Shown here: piece by piece, positions 26,629 through 35,933 of the stretch
Position numbering within the stretch: the stretch's first letter is position 1
How the letters are laid out: each line of letters starts with the position of its first letter
Origin: Candidatus Hydrogenedens sp.
Lineage (GTDB): Bacteria > Hydrogenedentota > Hydrogenedentia > Hydrogenedentales > Hydrogenedentaceae
Reading direction: 5' to 3'
NCBI GenBank assembly: GCA_035361075.1
Contig: DAOSBX010000003.1
Location: 1-64,000 of the forward strand
DNA: 64,000 nt
The notes under the pieces: generated by a model
What the model was told of the DNA's origin: nothing
The model's database searches: none
What the model saw: only the letters and a program-made list of their open reading frames with translations
Translations under genes and position numbers: made by a program

Positions 26629-27762
26629 ATGAAATTTAATAATTATTATATTGGTTATTTTTTTATTGCTATATTATTTTTATTTATTCAATCATGTGAA
26701 AATCCGAGAAAAGACATTTTTATAGTTTCTGGCCAAATAGAGTGCAAAGTACATACCCCTGGCTCGACAATAGGTGGACGTATTATTAAAATTTACGTAA
26801 ACGAAGGGGATACGGTAAAAAAAGACCAATCATTAATTCAGTTTGATTGTGCTCAGCAAGAGTCAATGTACCAATCCGCATTGGCGGGTGTAAAACGTGC
26901 AGAAGCTTTAGTAGAAAAATTAAAAAAAGGGGCAACAGAAGAGGAACTTCGTCAGGCGGAAAAAGCAGTGGCTTCCGCAGAGGCACAGTATAAATTATTA
27001 CTTGCTGGAGCAAGGGAAGAAGATAAAAAATCTGCAAAAGCAGCCTTGGATTCTGCTCAAGCTACTTATGAAATAGCAAAAAAAGATTATGAACGAGCAG
27101 AACGTTTATATAATGAAGGGGCTATATCGAAAAAAGAATGGGAACAAACAAAGATACTCTACGAAAAGGTTCAAGCTGAATACCGTGTTGCAGAAGAAAA
27201 ATATAAACAACTTCAAAAAGGAGCACGAGACGAAGAGATAGAAGCGGCAAAATCCAACTGGGAAAGAACTTTAGCCATTCTTGATGAGGTGAAACGTGGG
27301 CCCCGAATTGAAGATATTCGTTCTGCAGAATCTGCCCTGGAATCCGCCAGAGCGGAACTTGCAAGAATGGAAACAATATTAAAGGAGTGTTTAGTAACAT
27401 CACCTATTGATGGAATTGTCGAATCAATTTCGGTCCGAGAGGGAAACATAATCCCCCCAGGGGCGTGTATAAGAATAGTTAATCCTGATGATTTGGAAAT
27501 GTTTATATATGTTCCTGCTTATGTCTTGGGGTATTTGTCCGTAGGGCAAGTTTTAAATTTTCGAACCGATGCTTATGGAGAAGAGGAATTTTCTGGAAAG
27601 GTTATATATATTGCTTCAGAAGGTGAATTTACCCCACGAAATCTACAAACACAAGAAGAACGGATACAGCAGGTATTCGCTGTAAAATTGGCATTAACTT
27701 CCTATAATGGAAGACTACGAGCAGGAATGACCGCTACAGTAAAAATTCCATTGACAAAATGA
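26629..27762 (+). CDS. HlyD/RND-type membrane fusion protein, lipoprotein (ABC exporter adaptor)
   Basis: Periplasmic adaptor linking an inner-membrane ABC-2 transporter to an outer-membrane channel. The signal ends in FIQSC, so Cys23 is probably lipidated. A barrel-sandwich half (GSTIGGRIIKIYVNEGDTVKKDQ) is followed by a long alpha-helical hairpin with repeats of KGA-EEELRQAEKAV type, then the second half (SPIDGIVESISVREGNII) and a beta barrel. This is the YbhG-like architecture. I use ATG 26629; a TTG at 26599 would add ten residues before the signal and is unlikely. It overlaps the ATPase gene by 4 bases. Confidence 0.88.
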   Translation: MKFNNYYIGYFFIAILFLFIQSCENPRKDIFIVSGQIECKVHTPGSTIGGRIIKIYVNEGDTVKKDQSLIQFDCAQQESMYQSALAGVKRAEALVEKLKKGATEEELRQAEKAVASAEAQYKLLLAGAREEDKKSAKAALDSAQATYEIAKKDYERAERLYNEGAISKKEWEQTKILYEKVQAEYRVAEEKYKQLQKGARDEEIEAAKSNWERTLAILDEVKRGPRIEDIRSAESALESARAELARMETILKECLVTSPIDGIVESISVREGNIIPPGACIRIVNPDDLEMFIYVPAYVLGYLSVGQVLNFRTDAYGEEEFSGKVIYIASEGEFTPRNLQTQEERIQQVFAVKLALTSYNGRLRAGMTATVKIPLTK

Positions 27763-28745
27763 ATATGACTATGACAACTATAGAAGAAAATTCCATTACC
27801 AATCATACTCCTTCTGCAGTAATACAGGTAAACGATTTAACACGAATGTTCGGTACTTATATTGCTGTTGACCATGTATCTCTAACAGTACGAGAACGGG
27901 ATATCTTTGGATTATTAGGACCGAATGGTTCAGGAAAAACGACATTGATTCGTATGCTATGCGGGATATTACGCCCCACATCGGGTGACGCTTACGTATT
28001 GGGATATAACATTGTTTCTGAAAGTGAGGAAATCAAAAAATCTATTGGATATATGTCTCAGCAATTTAGTTTATATTCTGACCTTACTGTTTATGAGAAT
28101 TTGAATTTTTATGCACAAATATATGGTATCCCGAGGAAGCACAGAAAAGAATCTATTGATGAGGTTGTTAATATTGTAGATATAAAACCTTATTTAAATT
28201 ATTTGTCAGGGGCTCTATCAGGAGGTTGGAAACAACGATTGGCTTTGGCATGTGCATTGGTGCACAAACCAAAATTATTATTTTTAGATGAACCTACTGC
28301 GGGTATTGACCCTGTGGCGAGGCGTGACTTGTGGAATTTACTTTTTGACTTATCAGCCCGTGGAACTACCTTTTTTGTTACTACACATTATATGGATGAG
28401 GCGGAACGATGTTCTCATTTGGGCTATATCTATTTTTCAAAACTTATTGCATATGGGACCCCTGAGGACTTGAAAAGGATGCCTCGAGTTACTCCAGAAG
28501 GTTATCAGAGATATGAACTTCGTATAGACCATCTTACTGAAGCCATGCGAGAGTTATTAAAAATGGATTATGTACATGATGCAACAATGTTTTCAGATGT
28601 TATACATATCCTTATTAAGCAAGGTTATGACGAGGAACTTCAACAATCAATTCAAAAAAAAGGATTTCATATTCAATCACTTAGATTAGTACCTCCAACA
28701 CTTGAAGATGTTTTTGTAAGTTTAACCCGTTCATATGGAAAATAA
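27759..28745 (+). CDS. ABC transporter ATP-binding protein (ABC-2 exporter, YbhF/DrrA-like)
   Basis: Walker A GPNGSGKTT, Q-loop YMSQQFSLY, signature LSGGWKQRL, Walker B LLFLDEP, D-loop GIDP and switch His in TTHYMDEAE are all in order, so it should be an active ATPase. The C-terminal extension (about 240-328) is typical of DrrA-type exporters and ends LEDVFVSLTR. It overlaps adaptor and permease genes on both sides (ATGA at 27759-27762). Probably exports a hydrophobic or toxic compound; substrate unknown. Confidence 0.93.
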   Translation: MNMTMTTIEENSITNHTPSAVIQVNDLTRMFGTYIAVDHVSLTVRERDIFGLLGPNGSGKTTLIRMLCGILRPTSGDAYVLGYNIVSESEEIKKSIGYMSQQFSLYSDLTVYENLNFYAQIYGIPRKHRKESIDEVVNIVDIKPYLNYLSGALSGGWKQRLALACALVHKPKLLFLDEPTAGIDPVARRDLWNLLFDLSARGTTFFVTTHYMDEAERCSHLGYIYFSKLIAYGTPEDLKRMPRVTPEGYQRYELRIDHLTEAMRELLKMDYVHDATMFSDVIHILIKQGYDEELQQSIQKKGFHIQSLRLVPPTLEDVFVSLTRSYGK

Positions 28746-29862
28746 TATGCTACAGGGCTTTTTTGCAATTGTGTATAAAGAGACAAGACACATAGTAAGA
28801 GACCCTCGTAGTCTATTTTTAATGTTAGTCATTCCAGGCTTAGAATTAGTTATATTTGGCTTCGCTGTAAATTTAGATATAAAAAACATTAAAACTGGGG
28901 TGTTAAACCAAGACAAGAGAATTGAGAGTCGGAATTTACTGGACCAATTTGTAAATTCGGGGTACTTCGATATTGTATATATTTGTAATTCTGAGGAGGA
29001 AATGGCATCTGCTTTGAGAAGAGGATATATAAGGGTAGGAATACATATTCCTCCTTACTACACAGATAGAATACTGAAGAACGAACATGTTGATGTCCAA
29101 ATTCTTATCGATGGGAGTGATTCAACCGTCGCTATGCAGGCTTTAAACGTCAGTAATGCGATAGGATTGCGTGCATCAATAAAAATATTGAGTAAAACGA
29201 ACTCTTTACCGTCTCAATTTCCGATTGATATGCGTCCACGTGTTTTGTTTAATCCCGACATGCGTACAGCCAATTTTATGATACCTGGATTAATTGGGGT
29301 CATCCTTCAGGTTATAGTAATGCTACTTACTTCCTTTGCAGTTGTTCGGGAGAAAGAACAACGAACATTGGAGCAATTGGTCGTTACCCCAGTATCAAGA
29401 TTCGGTTTAATGCTTGGGAAACTGGTGCCATTTTTAGGAGTTGGAATTTGTGAAACAATCTCGGTTCTTTTTTTGATGAGGTTTTTATTCCAAGTTCCTA
29501 TTGCAGGAAGTCTATTATTACTTTCTTTTTTTGCGATTATTTTCCTTTTCACAACATTAGGAATGGGTTTACTGGTTTCTACTTTTTCCCAAAACCAGAT
29601 TCAAGCCCTTCAAATTTCTTTCGTTATCTTGCTTCCCTCATTCTTACTGTCAGGTTTTATGTTTCCTCAAGAAACAATGCCCCGAGTGATTTATTGGATT
29701 GGACAAGTTGTCCCAGCAACATATTTTATTCGCATCTTACGAGGTATTATTCTTCGTAATGCTGGTTTTTGGGACTTATGGCATAACGGTGCTATACTTG
29801 GAATAATGGGAATTATTATCATCGTTATTGCTTCGTTCCGATTCCACAAAACGGTTGGATAA
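28735..29862 (+). CDS. ABC-2 type permease (YbhR/YbhS-like)
   Basis: First helix at about residues 27-46, a large extracytoplasmic domain (47-180), then five helices with the ABC-2 elements VVREKEQRTLEQLVVTPVS and PATYFIRILRGI. Length 375. Start may be ATG 28735 (inside the ATPase gene) or ATG 28747 (MLQGFFAIVYKE), which has GGAAAAT upstream. Only one permease gene follows, where YbhFSR systems have two, so this one probably homodimerises. Confidence 0.9.
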   Translation: MENNMLQGFFAIVYKETRHIVRDPRSLFLMLVIPGLELVIFGFAVNLDIKNIKTGVLNQDKRIESRNLLDQFVNSGYFDIVYICNSEEEMASALRRGYIRVGIHIPPYYTDRILKNEHVDVQILIDGSDSTVAMQALNVSNAIGLRASIKILSKTNSLPSQFPIDMRPRVLFNPDMRTANFMIPGLIGVILQVIVMLLTSFAVVREKEQRTLEQLVVTPVSRFGLMLGKLVPFLGVGICETISVLFLMRFLFQVPIAGSLLLLSFFAIIFLFTTLGMGLLVSTFSQNQIQALQISFVILLPSFLLSGFMFPQETMPRVIYWIGQVVPATYFIRILRGIILRNAGFWDLWHNGAILGIMGIIIIVIASFRFHKTVG

Positions 29863-29966
29863 ATGCAACTATTTCTTGACTTTCTATCTTAATAATTTGC
29901 ACTAATCTTTTCATATACATGATAATCCCATAATTTATTTATCTTCAGAATATAGAAAGATATGGT

Positions 29967-31250
29967 ATGCTTATGTTGAAAAAGAGCACAGTTTCATTTT
30001 CTTTATTATGCCTTGTAGGTTTTTTGGTGGATTTTGCAATCATGGCTGGGATTGTCGCCTTGCCATTTTTAATACTTGAACATATTCCATCTGGAAATAC
30101 CGCTTTATCTGGAAATGTTTTTGCTGTTCAAATGGCAACCTATACAATCGCATGTCTAATAATGTCAAGGATAGTAGGTGAGTCAAAAAATATATTGTTT
30201 TGGGCACGTTGGGGAGTTATTATTTTTACCTTTGCTTATCCGCTATTTCCTTTTATTCCTAATAAATTTACATTATATTTATGTTCAATATTCTCATTTA
30301 TCGGTATGGCGCTTTCCTGGCCCGCTTTTTATGCATGGGTTGGTACAGAACCGAATGAATATAAAAGGCAGAGAAATCTTGCTATATTTAATATGTTATG
30401 GAGTCTGGGTTTTACTATGAGTCCGTTAATCTCAGGTCCTCTTTACGATTTTGATTATAGGGCTCCCTTTATCTTGGTTTTTTGTGTAAGTCTTTTTTCA
30501 TTTATTTTACTTATGATTATTCCAGATGCAAGTAAGTATCATCCTATACCTCAAGAAGCAGAAGACACTTCCCGAGATAAAAGTGTAGAAATGGAAAATA
30601 ATGGTATTTATTTGTATCCCTATTGGTTAGGAGTTTTTTTAGCAAATTTAATGACAATTATTCCAAGGTCGACTTATGCGGAACATTTGAAGCAGATGGT
30701 TGCTCAAGGGGAATTGAGGTTTTTATTTGAAAGTATTCCGTCTGCTCTATTACAAACAGACCCAGCAACAAAGTTTTCCTGGCCATCTGCGATGATGGCA
30801 TTTGCCACCGCAGGTATTTTTTTGTTATTTGCATGGACCCAATTTTGGAGATATCGACTATCTATTTTAATTGTTTCTCAGGCGGTTTGTGCTTTATTCT
30901 TTCTTCTTCTCTCTGAAACTAAAAGTATTATTTTAATATGTATCGCTTTTGCAATTATAGGGGCTAATCATGGACTAACATTTTTTGCAAGCACCTATTA
31001 TAGCGTGCATAATCCAAAGCTTAGACATCGTAGGGCATCTATTAATGAGGGATTAATTGGATTAGGTGGTGTAGTTGGAAGTCTTATATTTGGTTCCCTT
31101 GTCGAAAAATATGGTGTGAGATTATCATATAAAATTATAATATTTCTGATTGTGTTGGTTATTTTTATTGAGATTTTTATTTTTGACTATTTACAAAAAA
31201 AAGCACAATATAAATATAGGGATAGTGCTTGTAAATCAGAAAATAAGTAA
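29967..31250 (+). CDS. MFS-type membrane transporter
   Basis: About twelve hydrophobic helices with a hydrophilic centre (residues 185-215 and 235-270), as in major facilitator proteins; the loop PNEYKRQRNLAIFNMLWSLGF resembles the helix 4-5 region. Length 427. The neighbouring phosphatidylcholine synthase-like gene starts 23 bases later and may be co-transcribed. AGAAAGA lies before the ATG at 29967. Substrate unknown. Confidence 0.78.
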   Translation: MLMLKKSTVSFSLLCLVGFLVDFAIMAGIVALPFLILEHIPSGNTALSGNVFAVQMATYTIACLIMSRIVGESKNILFWARWGVIIFTFAYPLFPFIPNKFTLYLCSIFSFIGMALSWPAFYAWVGTEPNEYKRQRNLAIFNMLWSLGFTMSPLISGPLYDFDYRAPFILVFCVSLFSFILLMIIPDASKYHPIPQEAEDTSRDKSVEMENNGIYLYPYWLGVFLANLMTIIPRSTYAEHLKQMVAQGELRFLFESIPSALLQTDPATKFSWPSAMMAFATAGIFLLFAWTQFWRYRLSILIVSQAVCALFFLLLSETKSIILICIAFAIIGANHGLTFFASTYYSVHNPKLRHRRASINEGLIGLGGVVGSLIFGSLVEKYGVRLSYKIIIFLIVLVIFIEIFIFDYLQKKAQYKYRDSACKSENK

Positions 31251-31273
31251 AGAATTATTTAAGGGATATTTTT

Positions 31274-32008
31274 ATGAAAAGGTTTGAAAATATCCAGTTT
31301 ACAAGATATATATTTGCATGGACAATACATTTGTTTACTGCAATGGGTGCCGTGTTTGGTTTTCTGGCAATTATTGCAATAGGAAGGCATGAATGGCTAT
31401 TGGCTTTTTATTGGATGGCTATATCTGTATTTATAGATTCAATTGATGGTTTATTTGCGAGAGCATGTAAAGTGAAAGAAGTTCTTCCACATTTTGATGG
31501 GGCATTATTAGATAATATTGTTGATTACTTTACGTATGTTATTGTGCCCGCAAGTTTTTTATATGAAACTCACAGTGTTCCGCAAAAACTTAATTTATTA
31601 TCTGCTGTTTTAATAACGTTATCCTCTGCCTATCAATTTTGCCAAGCGGATGCTAAAACAGAAGACAATTGGTTTAAAGGATTCCCTTCATATTGGAATA
31701 TAGTGGTATTTTATATCTTTATGTTAGATTTGCCAAAAGAAATTAATTTTTTAGTTATTTTTGTTTTAACTATCGGAGTTTTTATTCCTATACGTTATTT
31801 ATACCCAAGTCGCACACGTGAGTATCGAATTTTGAATTTATTGCTCGTTTCAATATGGGCGTTATTGATACTCTTTTCTCTTTGTACGTACCCGAATCAT
31901 TATAATTATATATATCTTTCGTTGATTTATGTCGCATATTATTTTGGATATAGTGTTTATTGGACATATAAATATATGAAGGTTAGAAGAAATGTACCTT
32001 GTGAATAA
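31274..32008 (+). CDS. pcs: CDP-alcohol phosphatidyltransferase, phosphatidylcholine synthase-like
   Basis: Pcs condenses CDP-diacylglycerol with choline to phosphatidylcholine in the membrane. The CDP-alcohol transferase signature D-G-x2-A-R-x(n)-G-x3-D-x3-D is present (IDGLFARACKV, then HFDGALLDNIVDYFTY). The flanking VLPHFDGALLD and DYFTYVIVPASFL match Pcs better than PssA or PgsA, and the length (244) and eight helices agree. Whether choline is the substrate needs proof. Its end overlaps the next gene by 17 bases. Confidence 0.78.
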   Translation: MKRFENIQFTRYIFAWTIHLFTAMGAVFGFLAIIAIGRHEWLLAFYWMAISVFIDSIDGLFARACKVKEVLPHFDGALLDNIVDYFTYVIVPASFLYETHSVPQKLNLLSAVLITLSSAYQFCQADAKTEDNWFKGFPSYWNIVVFYIFMLDLPKEINFLVIFVLTIGVFIPIRYLYPSRTREYRILNLLLVSIWALLILFSLCTYPNHYNYIYLSLIYVAYYFGYSVYWTYKYMKVRRNVPCE

Positions 32009-33548
32009 ATTAATAGAGAAGACAGAGAAAATTCGAATAATAATAGAGGAGCAAGAATTCAAGGAATTAGTAATACTTCTATTTTTGGGTATGTCTCTTG
32101 TTTCGGTGGCAATATATAATTATTTTTTACAACCTTGGACCCTGGATGATGCCTTTATTGCATTTCGATATGCGGAAAATTTTGCAGAGGGAAAAGGAAT
32201 TGTTTATAACGAAGGGGAATATGTAGAGGGATATACATGTTTTTTATGGGTTGTTTTGCTGGCAGGGCTAAAAAAACTGGGAATGGATTTACCCTTAACA
32301 TCTAAAATATTGGGAACATTATTTACTTTTGCAACAATTATCTTAATGTCACAGATACATAAGATTATTGTAGGTACATCATGGTTTGTTTCACTCGTCG
32401 GTGTTATTTTGCTCGGAACTTTTGGAACTTTTACTTCCTGGGCTATGAGTGGTATGGAAACATCCATGACTGCTTTTCTGATTTTTTTAGTTTTTTTATT
32501 GTTTGGTGCGTTAGTTTCACGAAATTCTAATTCCAAAGCAGGTTATTTTATGATAGGGGTTATTACATCTCTTGTAGCGATGTCCCGTCCAGATGCAGGT
32601 ATTATTTTCCCAGTAATAACATTGGCCTCAATTATAAACGCATTTAAAGACAGGAAATGGGTTTCTCCAATTCTTATCATTATCGGTTTTTCTATTGTTT
32701 TTGTTCCATATTTTATATGGCGATATTCCTATTATGGATGGTTATTGCCCAATACATTTTATGTTAAGGTTGGTTCGACATTCGAACAACTAAAAAGGGG
32801 ATTTTTCTATACACGAGATTTCTTGTTTAGTTGTATGCCAATATTTGCCATTTTTATTTATGTCCAGTCTATTAAGTTCAAATCTTTACCTACAAGGGGT
32901 ATTATTGTTTTTTCAATGAGCCTTGCCATGTTTCTTAACATTCTTTATGTGATTGCAGTTGGTGGTGATTGTATGCCAGCATATCGTTTTTTTACCCCAT
33001 TTGCTCCATTGCTAATTATGGTTTGTGCTTATGCCTTTTCAATAAGTCAGGTGTCTGTTATAAAAGGTCTAATTATTGTTTTACTTATAGCAACATTTAA
33101 TGTATGGCAATTACAAAATGACCGTAAATATTATAAAGAAATAACCTCAGATACAGTAGCAGAAAAGGGGATGGAAGTGGGCTTATGGCTCCGTGAAAAT
33201 GCACCGCCAGATGCTGTTGTCGCTACAAACACTGCGGGTAGTGTCGCTTATTATTCTCGACTTAAAGTTATTGATATGTTAGGATTGAATGATGAACATA
33301 TTGCCCATCGAAAGATTCCAACATTAGGAAAGGGTTCACCTGGTCATGAAAAAGGAGACGGAAAATATGTTTTATCTCGCAAACCTGATTATATAATGTT
33401 TAGCTCGCCTCCTGGGAGTAAGGAACCTCGAACCTTATTGAGTGATAGGGAAATAGCCAGTTCACCTGAATTTAGGGAAAATTATGTATTTAAACAGCAC
33501 TCGTTACCCTCAGGTAAAATTTTACAAATATATGAAAGGAAAAAGTAA
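31992..33548 (+). CDS. Polyprenol-sugar-dependent membrane glycosyltransferase (AftB/PMT-like, GT-C fold)
   Basis: About ten transmembrane helices. The first periplasmic loop has LDDAFIAFRYAENFAEGKG followed by YNEGEYVEGYTCFLW, the motif of terminal beta-1,2-arabinofuranosyltransferase-like proteins, with the DD pair as putative catalytic/metal residues. A soluble C-terminal part (residues 385-518) includes PPDAVVATNTAGSVAYYSR and VIDMLGLND, as in related GT-C proteins. It probably moves a sugar from a polyprenyl phosphate donor to an envelope glycan. The start inside the pcs-like gene has AGAAGAA upstream. Confidence 0.78.
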   Translation: MYLVNKLIEKTEKIRIIIEEQEFKELVILLFLGMSLVSVAIYNYFLQPWTLDDAFIAFRYAENFAEGKGIVYNEGEYVEGYTCFLWVVLLAGLKKLGMDLPLTSKILGTLFTFATIILMSQIHKIIVGTSWFVSLVGVILLGTFGTFTSWAMSGMETSMTAFLIFLVFLLFGALVSRNSNSKAGYFMIGVITSLVAMSRPDAGIIFPVITLASIINAFKDRKWVSPILIIIGFSIVFVPYFIWRYSYYGWLLPNTFYVKVGSTFEQLKRGFFYTRDFLFSCMPIFAIFIYVQSIKFKSLPTRGIIVFSMSLAMFLNILYVIAVGGDCMPAYRFFTPFAPLLIMVCAYAFSISQVSVIKGLIIVLLIATFNVWQLQNDRKYYKEITSDTVAEKGMEVGLWLRENAPPDAVVATNTAGSVAYYSRLKVIDMLGLNDEHIAHRKIPTLGKGSPGHEKGDGKYVLSRKPDYIMFSSPPGSKEPRTLLSDREIASSPEFRENYVFKQHSLPSGKILQIYERKK

Positions 33549-33574
33549 GTATTAAAAGTTGGATATCTGAAACA

Positions 33575-34363
33575 TTGGATTTGAACGGCTTATATTTATT
33601 TTATACTCCCCTTGATTTATTTGCAGAACAAGAGCTCATTTTATACTATAAAAACTCTCCTTTTTTACCCCAGGACCTCTTAAGTAAGGTTATCTTTTAT
33701 CGGTCCACAAAAAGGAGGAAAGAATTACTGTTGAGCAGATTCTTAATCCACCAAATTATGAATTTAATGGATATTAGTCTACATTTTTACGATTCTTTAA
33801 TAAAAAAAGATACTTTGTGGTCACCAGAGTCAGGACATGAAAGTAAACATATGTTGCATATTTCTTTTAGCCATTCTCAAAATTGGATTGTTTTGGCTCT
33901 TGCTGATACACCGTTTTTAAGTATAGATATTGAATGTTCAAATAGAAAAAAGGAAAGATTACAATCCATCTTGAGAAGGTTATTTTGCAACTGTCCTATT
34001 CCTGATAAATTACACATATTATTACACTTATGGAATGTTCACGAGGCTTTATTAAAATTAGGATTTTCTATTGAAGAACAGGAATTGTATGTGAACTATT
34101 TGATCTCGAAATTGAAAAATATTGACTATGATGATTTAGATACTACGATTTACAAATTTGATTATTTAAACATATCATTTTTTCTCTGGCAACAAAGACT
34201 ATTACCTGGTCCTGGAATTCTGGTAACAAATAAAGTTAACTGCAGATTTGTTAAGGCATATCGAATAACAAAAGAGAGTGACATAGAATTAAATAAGCCC
34301 TGTAAGAAGTATCTTGCAGGGCTTATAAAACTTGAACGTGTACTTGAACTACCTTTGTCCTAA
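33575..34363 (+). CDS. 4'-phosphopantetheinyl transferase (Sfp type)
   Basis: Activates carrier proteins by attaching phosphopantetheine from CoA. Readable motifs are the central FSHS, the magnesium-binding SIDIE (usual GIDIE), and W-N-V-H-E-A-L-L-K-L-G, matching WxxKEAxxKxxG with His for the common Lys. Length 262 is in the Sfp range. The start is doubtful: TTG at 33575 is the best candidate and no upstream ATG exists in the open frame. No polyketide or peptide synthetase lies nearby, so it may serve the acyl carrier protein. The 3' end contains a strong hairpin (34293-34326). Confidence 0.75.
   Translation: MDLNGLYLFYTPLDLFAEQELILYYKNSPFLPQDLLSKVIFYRSTKRRKELLLSRFLIHQIMNLMDISLHFYDSLIKKDTLWSPESGHESKHMLHISFSHSQNWIVLALADTPFLSIDIECSNRKKERLQSILRRLFCNCPIPDKLHILLHLWNVHEALLKLGFSIEEQELYVNYLISKLKNIDYDDLDTTIYKFDYLNISFFLWQQRLLPGPGILVTNKVNCRFVKAYRITKESDIELNKPCKKYLAGLIKLERVLELPLS
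34293..34326 (-). terminator. Terminator hairpin of the Gfo/Idh/MocA gene, lying inside the PPTase coding end
   Basis: Ten-base perfect stem (ATAAGCCCTG / CAGGGCTTAT) continued by a G-T pair and AAGA/TCTT around an AGTA tetraloop, 15 pairs in all. On the minus strand it follows the oxidoreductase stop by about 40 bases and runs into a T-rich stretch (TTATTTAATT). On the plus strand no T-run follows. Confidence 0.6.
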
Positions 34364-34366
34364 TGA

Positions 34367-35731
34367 TTATACAGGTAATTCCCAACCTTTACGATATTTC
34401 TTTGTTAAATACTTGTTTGCTTTCTTAACATTCGTTATTTTCATAGAAGCCACATCAAATTCAATTTTTTCTCCTGCCCAAAGTGCGACATTGCCCATAT
34501 TAGCAACTTCAGTAAGTGGTCCAGCATATTCGAAGTCAGAGCATGCTTTTTGATTTGATTTAATACTTTCTATCCAGTTTGTGAATGGATTTTCATCAGG
34601 GATGCGTGGAATAATTGGATCTGGTTTTTTGTAATCCTTCATCTTTTCAGAAGGCACTAATCTGGAATCACCTCCATAGCAACCTGTTGTTAAGTAACCC
34701 TTTGTACCGACAAATAACGAACCATTGTCACCGTCTCCTAATTTTTCATCTGCAGGAATTTCAGGTGGTCGTTTAGGTAGTAAGCCACCGTCATACCAAT
34801 AAATATCAACAGGAGGCATATTGCCCCGTGCGGGGAACTGGTATTTAATTATAGATTTTCTTGGGGCTGTTTGTGTGTTCATACCCTCTTGCTGAATAAC
34901 CTCTACGGTATATTTTGGAGCTTCGTATAATTTGAGAGCCCAGAATGCTGGGTCCATAATATGGCACGCCATATCGCCAATAGCACCACAACCAAAATCC
35001 CACCATCCTCTCCACTTGAATGGTGCATAACCAGGATTATACGGTCTCATAGGAGCAGGACCTATCCATAAATCCCAGTCAATAGTAGGTGGAACTTCTC
35101 TTGCAGGCAAAGGCTTTGTAATACCTTGTGGCCAGATAGGACGATTTGTCCAGATATGGGCTTCTTTAACATCGCCAATTGCACCTGTCCATATCATCTC
35201 GCACAATTCGCGAACTCCATCACCAGCATGCCCTTGATTTCCCATCTGTGTTATTACGCCTGTTTCTTTTGCCACCTTAGTAAGAAGTCGAGCTTCAGCA
35301 ATCGTATGTGTTAGTGGTTTCTGAACACGGACATGTTTCCCCATCATCATAGCCATATATGCAGCGGGTGCATGCACATGGTCTGGTGTCGAAATAACAA
35401 CTGCATCGATTTCTTTGTCAAGTTCTTCTAACATTTTTCTGTAATCTTTATACCTCTTTGCATTCGGTAACAGATAAAATGTTTCTTCTGCCCTTTTGTC
35501 GTCAACGTCGCAGAGTGCAATTATATTTTCACTCTTGCAATTCATAATATCTCCTTTTCCTTGTCCACCTACACCGATACCCGCAATATTTAATTTTTCA
35601 TTTGGGGATACTTTTCTCGGAACAACATTTGCAGTATTCACTTTTTGTTTCTTTGCAAAAGCACTGCCTACTAATGCACATGTCGTTGTTACGGTGAGGA
35701 AGGCACGCCTTGTTAATTTACTATCATTCAT
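34367..35731 (-). CDS. Gfo/Idh/MocA family oxidoreductase, Tat-exported
   Basis: NAD(P)-dependent sugar oxidoreductase family member. The N-terminus carries a twin-arginine signal (KLTRRAFLTV, then a hydrophobic stretch to SAFA), so it is exported folded with its cofactor. The Rossmann motif GIGVGGQGKG, ALCDVD and the family EKP equivalent VQKPLTHT are present; the C-terminal domain includes WDLWIGPAP and GAIGDMACHIMDP, typical of the PVC-type secreted group. I use the ATG at 35731 (454 residues), which has GGAGG at good distance; a longer frame to 35800 would put 23 extra residues before the Tat signal. Substrate unknown. Confidence 0.9.
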   Translation of the reverse strand: MNDSKLTRRAFLTVTTTCALVGSAFAKKQKVNTANVVPRKVSPNEKLNIAGIGVGGQGKGDIMNCKSENIIALCDVDDKRAEETFYLLPNAKRYKDYRKMLEELDKEIDAVVISTPDHVHAPAAYMAMMMGKHVRVQKPLTHTIAEARLLTKVAKETGVITQMGNQGHAGDGVRELCEMIWTGAIGDVKEAHIWTNRPIWPQGITKPLPAREVPPTIDWDLWIGPAPMRPYNPGYAPFKWRGWWDFGCGAIGDMACHIMDPAFWALKLYEAPKYTVEVIQQEGMNTQTAPRKSIIKYQFPARGNMPPVDIYWYDGGLLPKRPPEIPADEKLGDGDNGSLFVGTKGYLTTGCYGGDSRLVPSEKMKDYKKPDPIIPRIPDENPFTNWIESIKSNQKACSDFEYAGPLTEVANMGNVALWAGEKIEFDVASMKITNVKKANKYLTKKYRKGWELPV

Positions 35732-35870
35732 AATCTTAACCTCCAGGTTATTGTTGGAAAATTTGAGTTTTTGGTAAATTTGAAATAGCCCATTAGCCAC
35801 AGATGACTAATAGATACCACCATTTATGATATATTATATCATTATTAGGTTTCATTTAACATTTCATTTT

Positions 35871-35898
35871 TTGATTTTTTGTTTAAAAACGGTAAAAT
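35871..35898 (+). promoter_or_regulatory. Possible promoter of the ExeA-like ATPase gene
   Basis: TTGATT, 16-base spacer, TAAAAT, 36 bases before the start. A plausible sigma-70 arrangement in a 200-base divergent gap, but AT-richness makes chance matches likely. Confidence 0.35.
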
Positions 35899-35933
35899 AG
35901 AAATATATAAACAAAAATGATAAGTATAAATTT

